A DNA stretch of 64,000 nucleotides from the NCBI RefSeq assembly GCF_900141935.1, contig NZ_FQYX01000020.1:18784-82783 (forward strand), read 5' to 3'. Below the pieces are notes generated by a model. It was not told the origin of the DNA. It did not search any database and saw only the letters and a program-made list of their open reading frames with translations. Positions 33,152 to 41,243 of the stretch are shown one piece after another. This DNA is from Arenibacter nanhaiticus. GTDB taxonomy: Bacteria > Bacteroidota > Bacteroidia > Flavobacteriales > Flavobacteriaceae. Position numbers and translations under genes: made by a program. The first letter of the stretch is position 1, and each line of letters begins with the position of its first letter.

Positions 33152-35977
33152 ATGCTAAGAACTGTACTGACAAGATTATTCGATATACGCGAGGGTGAGT
33201 ACAAGGTGTCCTTATGGATGCAGGCATATATTTTTATAATCATTGCCACCTTGCTTATTATTAAGCCAACTGTAAACGCATTGTTTCTTTCAGAATTAGG
33301 GGTAGAAAATTTGCCTTTTGCTTTTTTATGGGTGGCCTTAACAGCAGTGATAAGTTCTTATTTCTATTCTAAGGCGCTACGTAAATTCGCCCTTAATAAA
33401 ATAATAGAAACCACTCTCATGGTTTCTATAGTGCTTCTTTTAGGGCTAGGGGTATTTTTACAATTGGGGGCACGCACCAATTGGGTGCTCTATTTCTTTT
33501 ATGTTTGGGTGGCTATTTATGCCGTTTTATCGGCTTCCCAATTTTGGGTATTGGCCAATTTGGTGTTTAATATAAGGGAGGCCAAGAGATTGTTTGGATT
33601 TATTGGCTCTGGCGCAATTTTGGGCGGTATTTTTGGAGGCTACCTCACTTCCTTGTTAGCACCAATCATAGGGGTCGAAAATGTCATCTTTGTAGCCGCT
33701 GGTTTATTGATGTTAACACTACCATTATTGCGAAATACTTGGCGTAATAGGGTAAAGAAACTCAATGATTTTAAGCAAAAAAAACGAAGTATATCCCCAG
33801 AGGAAAGGCCAATTGCCCTCATAAAAAAATCGAAACACCTTAGTTATCTGGCCGGAATAGTCGGAGTGAGCGTTTTGGTAGCCAAATTAGTCGACTACCT
33901 CTTTAGTGATTTTGCCTCTTCTGCTATTCCCGACCCCGATGATCTAACTTCCTTTTTTGCCTTTTGGTTTTCGACTTTCAACGTTTTATCCTTAGGGATT
34001 CAATTATTTTTCACCCAACGGGTGGTTGGTGTTTTTGGGGTAGGCTTTTCCCTGGTCTTATTACCGCTTGGGATATTGATCAGTAGCAGTTTATTCTTTG
34101 TTTTCCCTGAGCTCGCTATTGTCATTTTAATTAAAGCGATAGATGGCACCTTAAAACAGTCCATCAACAAAAGCGCCATAGAACTCTTATCGCTGCCATT
34201 GCCTTTTGAATTAAAGAATAAAACGAAATCCTTTATCGATGTGGTAGTCGATAGCATAGCTACAGGTATAGCTGGTTTTATTTTGATTTTTGTGATCAAG
34301 GGCTTCGAGTTAAGTACTACCTATATTGTTTCTATCATTCTTATACTAGTAGGAGTCTGGGTGTATTTTGTAAAGAAAGTGAGAAGCGAATATTTTAAAA
34401 CATTCAGGGAAAACCTAACATTAATGACCGATAAGAGCGGTCATAAAAAACTGCAAGTAAAACCTGTTTCTGTGATACAGGGAATGAAAACAGTTTTTGA
34501 AAGCGGCACCGAGACACAAATATTGTTTATGCTTAAAAAGCTTCTCGAAATAAATGACAAACGATTTGAGTTAGAAGTGCAACAACTATTATCGCACCCA
34601 AGTGATAAGGTAAAAACGGCAGCCATAAAGAACATGTATTTCTTAAATAGCAATACTATGGTTACTCATATACCAGCACTGTTAAAGTCTGAGGACGAGG
34701 AACTTGTTACTGAGACGCTTGCTTATTTATTATTGCATTCCAACAAAAATAGTGCTGTAGTTTTTGACAGCTATTTGTCAGATGAAAATATGCATATTTC
34801 CGATGCTGCCCTCTTGTGTTTAGCGCGTGAGGCTAGGGATAATTACTCCTTAAAACAACACTACAACTTAGAAGGACTCATTGAAAAGAAGATAAGTTAT
34901 TTAGCAGCTCATCCCGAGGACGAATTTGGCTTACATATGCTGTTAAAGACCATTGGTGCAGCCAATTTACCTAAGTTCCATTCTTTTCTTATAAAGTACT
35001 TTGAGCATGCAGATGCGAAGGTTGTACGTATTGCCATTGAAGCTGCCGGCGCTACTTTAAATGGAATGTTGATACCCCATCTACTATCTTTTTTACCTCA
35101 TAAAGGGTATCGGGAGAGCGCTATTTTAGCCCTGCATAACTATGGAAGGGAGCTGCTTCCCCAATTAAGGACAATGGTGGCAGACCGAAAAACAACGGAA
35201 GCCTATCATCAATATATTCCCAAGGTCATGGAAATGTTCAATTCTCAAGAAGCAGTCCGGAATTTGTTCTTTTTGCTAGAAGATAAGGATTTAAACATGC
35301 GACTGGAGGCCCTGCGTTCCCTGAATAATTTGAAGCGAAATACGCCAAGGTTAAAATTTAATAAATTTAAAGTGGTAGCGATTATTCTGGAAGAATGTAA
35401 TATGTACCATCAAACTTTATCCGCTATGCATGCACAAATTATTATTGCTTACCGAAACAGGAAAAAGTCAAAAATACAGGTGAGTGCCGAGGAATATGAT
35501 GCCAGATCTACTTTGTTAGACTTGTTGGAAAGGCGGTTAGATTTGGGTCTTGAACGAATTTTTAAACTATTGGGGTTAAAGTATCAACAAGGCGATGTTG
35601 AAATAGCCTATTCGGGTCTCCTTAGCGAACGGCAAGAAGCCCAGGCCAATGCCATAGAGTTTTTGGACAACCTTCTTACTGGAAATCTTAAGCGAACCCT
35701 ATTGCCCATTGTCGAGAGTACTATTTTAGACGTTACTACCGATGAAGGGATACAGAAAATTAAGCATAAGATTCCATCAGAATTGGACTGTTTCCAAATG
35801 TTGATGGAGGCGCATGATTTAAAATTAAAATTAGCTGTTTTATATCTTATTAAAGTACAAAAGGACATTCGCTACCTTCCCCTTCTTGAAAAATTAAAGG
35901 ATAGTGAGGAAGTTAAAATACGAACTTTTGCCCAAGAGGCTTTGTTGGCGTTGGGGAATGTCGCTAGCCCTTCTTAA
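33152..35977 (+). CDS. ATP/ADP-translocase-like (Npt1/Npt2, TLC-type) membrane protein with HEAT-repeat tail
   Basis: A 941-residue inner-membrane protein. Residues of about 15-415 form roughly twelve membrane segments with an MFS/TLC carrier look: SLWMQAYIFIIIATLLIIKP at the start, and NIREAKRLFGFIGSGAILGG, the loop seen in Npt-type nucleotide transporters. After a basic stretch, residues of about 440-935 are helical HEAT-like repeats (for example VQQLLSHPSDKVKTAAIKNM, LLSERQEAQANAIEFLD). No cyclic-nucleotide-binding domain was seen. TLC carriers exchange ATP for ADP in plastids and intracellular bacteria; in free-living bacteria their role is poorly known. The end overlaps the convergent serine hydrolase by 14 bases. 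The neighbours suggest it supplies nucleotide to the periplasm, which is inference. Confidence 0.75.
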   Translation: MLRTVLTRLFDIREGEYKVSLWMQAYIFIIIATLLIIKPTVNALFLSELGVENLPFAFLWVALTAVISSYFYSKALRKFALNKIIETTLMVSIVLLLGLGVFLQLGARTNWVLYFFYVWVAIYAVLSASQFWVLANLVFNIREAKRLFGFIGSGAILGGIFGGYLTSLLAPIIGVENVIFVAAGLLMLTLPLLRNTWRNRVKKLNDFKQKKRSISPEERPIALIKKSKHLSYLAGIVGVSVLVAKLVDYLFSDFASSAIPDPDDLTSFFAFWFSTFNVLSLGIQLFFTQRVVGVFGVGFSLVLLPLGILISSSLFFVFPELAIVILIKAIDGTLKQSINKSAIELLSLPLPFELKNKTKSFIDVVVDSIATGIAGFILIFVIKGFELSTTYIVSIILILVGVWVYFVKKVRSEYFKTFRENLTLMTDKSGHKKLQVKPVSVIQGMKTVFESGTETQILFMLKKLLEINDKRFELEVQQLLSHPSDKVKTAAIKNMYFLNSNTMVTHIPALLKSEDEELVTETLAYLLLHSNKNSAVVFDSYLSDENMHISDAALLCLAREARDNYSLKQHYNLEGLIEKKISYLAAHPEDEFGLHMLLKTIGAANLPKFHSFLIKYFEHADAKVVRIAIEAAGATLNGMLIPHLLSFLPHKGYRESAILALHNYGRELLPQLRTMVADRKTTEAYHQYIPKVMEMFNSQEAVRNLFFLLEDKDLNMRLEALRSLNNLKRNTPRLKFNKFKVVAIILEECNMYHQTLSAMHAQIIIAYRNRKKSKIQVSAEEYDARSTLLDLLERRLDLGLERIFKLLGLKYQQGDVEIAYSGLLSERQEAQANAIEFLDNLLTGNLKRTLLPIVESTILDVTTDEGIQKIKHKIPSELDCFQMLMEAHDLKLKLAVLYLIKVQKDIRYLPLLEKLKDSEEVKIRTFAQEALLALGNVASPS

Positions 35978-37226
35978 CAATTTTATCAATATTGGTCGCT
36001 AGGGTCATATGGTCAGTAGCCGAATTTTTCCGTAGTACATTGGTCATTAAGACCACAAAATAGGTACAGTTGTTAGGATGTTCTATAATAGCTACGGAAT
36101 TCATAAAGTTGCTTATGTTCCCCATGTATTTACCGCAGGGCTCACCACTGGTTTTGTTGCATTGGTAGAGGCTTCCAGATTTAAAATATACGGCTGCCTC
36201 TTTTAGGGCGGGCGATTGAGCATATCTAATACGGCGATCTGTCATATACATAAGGCGTTTCATTTCCAAACTCGAATTTTGATCGACCACATTGCCTTGT
36301 TCTAATTTGATCAAAAACTTCATTATACCTATAGGGCTACCAATACTACCTCCTTTATCGCCTACATAGGTATTGGCTCCTTTGGTGAAAAAACTTCCCA
36401 AACGCCATTCGTCCGTAGTAATCCCTAATTTTCGTAGCGGTTGGTTTACCACACTGTTTCCTAAATCTGTCAGTTCTTTTCTCGGGGTAGTTGCAAAATA
36501 GGAATCTGCCTGTTCTTGGGTCAAGTTGGGGTAGTCCTTGCCAAAAGCGGCCATAAGCATTGCTTCGCGCCATACGATACTGGCAGCGCCGTTATTGCTT
36601 ACCGATAACATATGGTCTGTCCATTCAAATAAGCTAAATACATCACTCGGAATCACTTGCCTTTTAATCAGTTTATGGGTTTCTACATTAAAAATAGGAA
36701 TGGTATGCGAATCTGTCATTCCCCATTGGCCAGCTTTTACAGATTTAGTACGCAATAACTCGAGTCGTTTTTCAAAGGATTCGGGGTATATATTTGCCAA
36801 TTGGGTAAACAGGGCTGCTAATACGGCTATTTTTCCGACACTTCCAGGTTGGTAACCGGCGGTTTCATTTCGCTTGGCAAAACGAAGGTTCTCCGGATCC
36901 GAAATATCTAAAACGGCAATGGAATAGCTTTTGTCCAAGCCTTTAAAAAGCCCATTGATTTCGCTCTGAAAGTTGTCATTTACCTTAAAAAAGGAATTGG
37001 TGCTATCATTTTTTTTGGCAGTTAGGTTTAGGGAAATATCCATATAAGACTTCATGGCTCCCGGTGGAAGGGTGCTCGGTTCTTTGATAACGCCATTTTT
37101 TATAAGTTCTACTCGCAGTAGTCGTTTAATACCGGTACGGGTATACCCATCAATAGGATAGTAGGCGATGGTGGTAAAGGCCAAACAGAATAGTGCAGGT
37201 ACTAGAAATTTTAAATGTTTTTTCAT
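35964..37226 (-). CDS. Second exported class A beta-lactamase-like serine hydrolase
   Basis: A 420-residue protein with an N-terminal membrane or signal segment, LKFLVPALFCLAFTTIAYY. Catalytic motifs are SVGK (Ser 129, Lys 132), SNN (210-212) and KSG (349-351). About 90 residues before the SxxK and an insertion between the SNN and KSG motifs make it longer than the hydrolase at 32050, and the two share little beyond the motifs. The start lies one base after the stop of the exported dikinase gene, so the two are translationally coupled and probably act together. The substrate is unknown. Confidence 0.83.
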   Translation of the reverse strand: MKKHLKFLVPALFCLAFTTIAYYPIDGYTRTGIKRLLRVELIKNGVIKEPSTLPPGAMKSYMDISLNLTAKKNDSTNSFFKVNDNFQSEINGLFKGLDKSYSIAVLDISDPENLRFAKRNETAGYQPGSVGKIAVLAALFTQLANIYPESFEKRLELLRTKSVKAGQWGMTDSHTIPIFNVETHKLIKRQVIPSDVFSLFEWTDHMLSVSNNGAASIVWREAMLMAAFGKDYPNLTQEQADSYFATTPRKELTDLGNSVVNQPLRKLGITTDEWRLGSFFTKGANTYVGDKGGSIGSPIGIMKFLIKLEQGNVVDQNSSLEMKRLMYMTDRRIRYAQSPALKEAAVYFKSGSLYQCNKTSGEPCGKYMGNISNFMNSVAIIEHPNNCTYFVVLMTNVLRKNSATDHMTLATNIDKIVKKG

Positions 37227-37227
37227 C

Positions 37228-40134
37228 CTATATTTTTTTAGAAAGCGGTATTCGCTTATTAATATCTATTTTCGGGGTTATGGATTCCAAATAATCGGAA
37301 GTCAGCGCTTTTTTATTTTCCACGAAGGGCCGTATTTGAAATAACCACAATTTGTTGTTTTGGAAACCTAGTTCCACATCATAGGCACCCTCATAATCCG
37401 AATGGGTTTCTTTAGGGAGGGTCTGGCGGATGGTTGTTGCAAATGCCTTAATATCTTGAATGTTTTTTGGATTAAGGATGAAGTTTTCAAATGTGGATGA
37501 TTTTTTTTCGGTACCCCCCGTTGCCGGCAGTCTATTGTGGTACATATCCCTGGCAGGTGCCAATAATTGAATTTCGCCCGTATCTTTTATCAAATAGGTT
37601 TCTGCAGCCTGACCGTCTACGGCCCCTCCGGCACCACGGCTAAAGGCAATAGTTAAATCCTTGTCATTGCCAGAACTAATACCTTTGGTAATCAATACCC
37701 CTGAATAATCCACATCGACACTTGGAATGACCAAAATGGAAGGGAAAACATTTTCTGGATTGAGCAGGTATTTTTGACGCCATTTAAAACTGCGTTCAGT
37801 ATAGGGAGAGGCCCACACATCTTTAATACCTGATATGATTTTTTCTTTGGAAATGACATTAAAAATAGTCAGGTTTAATCCGGCTCCTGTAAAATCTTTA
37901 AGGTCTTCCATATTGGTATCACTTCTTAGGAATACCGGAATATTGCCAATATCCTTTCCTAGTACATTCTTAAAATCTGATTCTAATTGGGTTATGAATT
38001 GGGGCTGTAGGGGCATTTTTTTTATGGCCTCTCGCAACGTTTCTAGCTGTCTTAGCTGGTAGTTTTCTATTTCCATTTCAGGAATACCTTTGCTGTGCAT
38101 ACCCTCGGCTTCTTTGAACATTTGGTTTAAAAACTGCCAATAGGTGATTTTTTGCCCAGGCATAGCTTGGTCCATATGGGCTCTAAAAATACCAAAAGGA
38201 ATCACCAAGCCTTCGACTACTTTGTCTGGGAACATTTTTTTTAATTGCCCTAGATTAGCAGCCTTTGGACCGCAAAGTTTTCCAGAGTCAGCTGCATCAA
38301 CCGATCTGAGGTTAAGGATTTTGGTATTCGATAATTCAATGTTCTGTGTGGGGACTTGAATTTTTTCTTCCTTGCGTTCCTTTTTAGCAAAGAGGTTTTT
38401 CTCTTCTTGGGTCATGTCCTTTTCCAATTTCATAATAACATTGCCTTTGTTGGAGACGGCATAAAAAACTCTTTCGCCATGGAATGTTTGAAGATTTAGC
38501 AAGTTGTCATCTGCTAGGGCCGTATTGGGAATCCCCAAGTTTCGTGCTAATAATTGGACGTGAGATACCATATTTCCCTCAGAAACCGTAGCAATTCCGG
38601 CAATGGGCTTTAAATCGGCCGGGGGGCGTTGAAACACGTATATTTTATTGGAAGCTACTTCAATATTGTCGGGTGACCCGCTTACGACAACTAGTTCCCC
38701 GAGGGCATATCCGGGGTTGAGACCTCTTATACCACTTTGGTTGGGAATGTTCAACACCTTATTGGTCAGGGCCGATTCCTGAGCGATAATATCGCCCAAG
38801 TCTCCAACGGCCTTGCCTAAATGCAGGGCAATGGAGCCCCTGATTTTATCATCGATAAACCCATTGGCCAAAGGTTCAAATTCAGCATACAAGTCAACCA
38901 CTTCCTGATAATTGGCTTTTACCATGCTAGAACTCCATTCTACTTCCCTACGGGCATTTTCTAGAATGGCGGTCAGGTCTTCCAAGGTAGCCGTTTTTTG
39001 CGAAGAAGAAATAGTACTTAAATTCAGTTGTTCCCATTCGGCAAGTTCAATATAGCCGGCGCCGGCATTGGCCATTCCCAAATAGCATATTTTAGTTAAT
39101 AAATCGTTTAGGGTTTCTGGTTTCCAAAGGGGTGAATTTTTAAAAATGATTTCTTCCAACTTTAAGGAGGTATCCAAAAGTTGAAGTTGCGCCGCAGGAT
39201 TTTCTTGGGTGAGTATTGCTTTCCTTATAGCCAATAAAAGTTCGGCTGTTGCAGGAACAAGAAAGGAAGGCTCCTTTTGGTCCTTGTTATTTGAAATATA
39301 GGTCTGGATGGTTTTTCCTATTTCGGCCTCTTTTACCAAAGAAGTCTTTTGTTGTAGGGAAGCGATATCTACAGGTTTGTAAAAACCGATCATGTTTTCT
39401 AACAAAATATCTATTTTGGCTTGGATGGCAGAAGATAGTTTATGGCCGTTGGTACGTTTAAAATCCTTTACTTTTTCAATGTCACTTGCCTCTGGTTGTC
39501 CATGTATCTTTATTCTGATGGACATGAAATCTGGCGCCATATCAGAAATAACTTTAGAATCGCTGCGGATCAATTGCGCCACGTTATCGTCTCCACGGTG
39601 TGGAATGTCTTTTAAGGATTGGCGGATGAGGTAAAAATTCTCTTTTAAATTTTTATTGTTCGAGAACAGCCATTTGTAAAAATTGACGCCCCAAGCTTCT
39701 TCATCTTCTGATTGTATGGCCCCTCTGTAATATTGTCCTTTTTGAAGGATCCAACCATTGTCTACGCTTCTTAAATATTGATTGAGCTGGTATTGTTTTA
39801 AACGAGAATGGTTGTTTTCTGCATCCCAAAACTCCTCTTGTGCAGTATAGGCCAAAATTTGACCAAGATATATATGATGCTGTTTTCCGAGTTGGACAAT
39901 AGTAGGTTTGTAAGTAGCGTGCTGTATACCCGGGCCTATGTTTTTTGGACATGGATCTTTTGGTGCTCTGGTACTACCATCGGTACAGAACCATCTTATT
40001 TCTTGATAAGGTCCTCTAATATCTTTTTTATAGGAAGCTATCTGTTCTTTAATTTGGTCGGCGTTTATTTTTTGCGCCATTCCTAGATGGGTAGCATAAC
40101 ATAATATGAAGGCGAAAATAAGTTGTTTTTTCAT
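37228..40134 (-). CDS. Exported dikinase-like protein: phosphohistidine domain followed by PEP/pyruvate-type ATP-grasp
   Basis: A 968-residue protein with signal peptide MKKQLIFAFILCYATHLGMA. Residues of about 25-460 are a mostly helical region with no recognised domain. Residues of about 475-565 are a swivelling phosphohistidine domain with SEGNMVSHVQLLARNLGIPN (His 525 in the SH motif). Residues of about 610-945 are a PPDK_N-type ATP-grasp: GPKAANLGQL (Lys 624), VFLRSDTNMEDLKDFTGAG (Arg 737), FSRGAGGAVDGQAAE and LWLFQIRPF. PEP synthase and PPDK have the reverse order plus a C-terminal PEP-binding barrel, absent here. Swivel-then-ATP-grasp is the order of glucan/phosphoglucan water dikinases, which phosphorylate polysaccharide. 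The serine hydrolase gene follows after one base. Location outside the cytosol is odd for an ATP enzyme. Confidence 0.8.
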   Translation of the reverse strand: MKKQLIFAFILCYATHLGMAQKINADQIKEQIASYKKDIRGPYQEIRWFCTDGSTRAPKDPCPKNIGPGIQHATYKPTIVQLGKQHHIYLGQILAYTAQEEFWDAENNHSRLKQYQLNQYLRSVDNGWILQKGQYYRGAIQSEDEEAWGVNFYKWLFSNNKNLKENFYLIRQSLKDIPHRGDDNVAQLIRSDSKVISDMAPDFMSIRIKIHGQPEASDIEKVKDFKRTNGHKLSSAIQAKIDILLENMIGFYKPVDIASLQQKTSLVKEAEIGKTIQTYISNNKDQKEPSFLVPATAELLLAIRKAILTQENPAAQLQLLDTSLKLEEIIFKNSPLWKPETLNDLLTKICYLGMANAGAGYIELAEWEQLNLSTISSSQKTATLEDLTAILENARREVEWSSSMVKANYQEVVDLYAEFEPLANGFIDDKIRGSIALHLGKAVGDLGDIIAQESALTNKVLNIPNQSGIRGLNPGYALGELVVVSGSPDNIEVASNKIYVFQRPPADLKPIAGIATVSEGNMVSHVQLLARNLGIPNTALADDNLLNLQTFHGERVFYAVSNKGNVIMKLEKDMTQEEKNLFAKKERKEEKIQVPTQNIELSNTKILNLRSVDAADSGKLCGPKAANLGQLKKMFPDKVVEGLVIPFGIFRAHMDQAMPGQKITYWQFLNQMFKEAEGMHSKGIPEMEIENYQLRQLETLREAIKKMPLQPQFITQLESDFKNVLGKDIGNIPVFLRSDTNMEDLKDFTGAGLNLTIFNVISKEKIISGIKDVWASPYTERSFKWRQKYLLNPENVFPSILVIPSVDVDYSGVLITKGISSGNDKDLTIAFSRGAGGAVDGQAAETYLIKDTGEIQLLAPARDMYHNRLPATGGTEKKSSTFENFILNPKNIQDIKAFATTIRQTLPKETHSDYEGAYDVELGFQNNKLWLFQIRPFVENKKALTSDYLESITPKIDINKRIPLSKKI

Positions 40135-40500
40135 AGATTTCGATTGGTAATAAAAGCTAGTGGTCGTTTAAATGTACTATCAAATTTTAATCCAAAGAGC
40201 GTTACAAGGTAAAAAATCGTTTTATAGATGATAAGTATCGACTTAGTAACCAGGGGAATAACTAAATATTTATACTGAAGCAGCAATGTCATCTTTTTGG
40301 AAGATAAGAAAAATTTAAACGGATTTATAAATTATCGGAGGGGGAATACTTGTTGTGTTTATTTTGTGCCAAGGAATCTAAGCAGCAGTGCAATCTGACA
40401 GTTTGTTTTAGGAAAATATTCGAATAGCGTACATTTAAAGATATCCTAATTCCAACGGGATACTGAAATTGTAAATATGAACATAAAAACTAGGGAAATA
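40135..40500. other. Non-coding gap upstream of the dikinase gene
   Basis: An A/T-rich stretch of about 365 bases. The right flank of the dikinase gene contains a promoter-like TACATTTA on the minus strand near 40173-40180, preceded by TTTG. The remainder, up to the decayed VOC gene, shows no coding frame. Confidence 0.5.
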
Positions 40501-40608
40501 TGAAGGTCAGCGTTGTAAGCGTTCCGGTTCAAGGTTAGGGAGAAGGATTGAATTTTTATGCTAAGAACTTATTATTTGTTAAAAAAGTAGACATTCCTCT
40601 TGGGGATG
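40501..40608 (+). pseudogene. Remnant of a glyoxalase/VOC family gene
   Basis: ATG 40501 opens MKVSVVSVPVQG, then an in-frame TAG at 40537, then the same frame continues GEGLNFYAKNLLFVKKVDIP and LGDGN. This is the recognisable start of a VOC (glyoxalase/dioxygenase superfamily) protein: beta strand, ALNFY-like helix, LGFVKK-like turn. The similarity stops near 40608, where a different gene's remnant begins in another frame. The fragment therefore has an internal stop and has lost its C-terminal part. The call rests on pattern memory of the family. Confidence 0.55.
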
Positions 40609-40918
40609 GAAATATTTACAAGACAGCAGGTTTACGACAAGGGTTGGCAGAGACGCTTATTTAATAGATCCAGGGGGTAGAACCTCTATGCGTTTTGAAC
40701 GTTTAGTAGCAGGAATCCAGGCCTATGGAAAAATACTAATTCTAACAGAAACCATTAAGAAAACGGGGAATCAGCAAGCATTGAATACCCTTAATGGCGC
40801 ATTACAAGCATTCGATGAATCAACTTTGAAAGAAACTGCTGTTGCTGCTGAGGTAAACATGCAAAAGAGGTGGCAAATAAATTTTGTGAGTTGTAACTTC
40901 TTATTGAATTTTAATTAA
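40592..40918 (+). pseudogene. Remnant of the C-terminus of a DUF4091 glycoside hydrolase-like gene
   Basis: In the frame of ATG 40688, reading back to about 40592 gives IPLGWGWKYLQDSRFTTRVG, then DAYLIDPGGRTSMRFERLVAGIQAYGKILIL. The pattern D-RF-T-(5)-DAYL-(2)-PG-RTS-RFE-L--GIQ-Y-KI is the C-terminal signature of DUF4091 proteins, exported glycoside hydrolase-like enzymes. Only the last roughly 90 residues of a much larger protein survive, with no signal or start of its own, so it cannot work as that enzyme. It joins the VOC remnant directly, which suggests a deletion fused the two. Confidence 0.5.
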
Positions 40919-41231
40919 TTCTATATGGCAATATAATATTATTGTTATTCTAGTTTTTCTAATTTCACCCAATAAAATGGTGCTATAGGGGCGGACCTAT
41001 AGGTAATGGTCCAAAGTGCTGTGTATTATGTGGTGATATTTAAATTACCCTCGGCTATTTTATAGATATGTTTTTGCCAAAGATAAGTTCAGTTCAGTCT
41101 ACTTAGTGAAACTTAAAGGGTTTATTATGAATTGCTTAGTATTTTAGTCTATGGCCTGTACAAATACACTTGTAAACTGTTATCGTTATGTTATAATAAG
41201 GGGTAGGTTCTTTTGTCTATAGGCTTATGCG
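40919..41231. other. Non-coding stretch before the MFS gene
   Basis: About 310 A/T-rich bases with no coding frame recognised. A small perfect hairpin (CTATAGG-GGCGGA-CCTATAG) lies near 40984-41003. The right end runs into the -7 box of the MFS gene. Confidence 0.5.
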
Positions 41232-41239
41232 TACATTTG
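41232..41239 (+). promoter_or_regulatory. -7 box of the MFS gene, nearly leaderless
   Basis: TACATTTG matches TAnnTTTG exactly and lies only four bases before ATG 41244. Transcription would begin at or next to the start codon, so the message is probably leaderless or nearly so. Confidence 0.55.
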
Positions 41240-41243
41240 CCGG

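Noticed and set aside
32050..37226. Antibiotic-resistance beta-lactamases.
   Set aside because: Motifs show only the fold. The omega-loop glutamate is not evident, and the neighbours suggest envelope or phosphotransfer functions.
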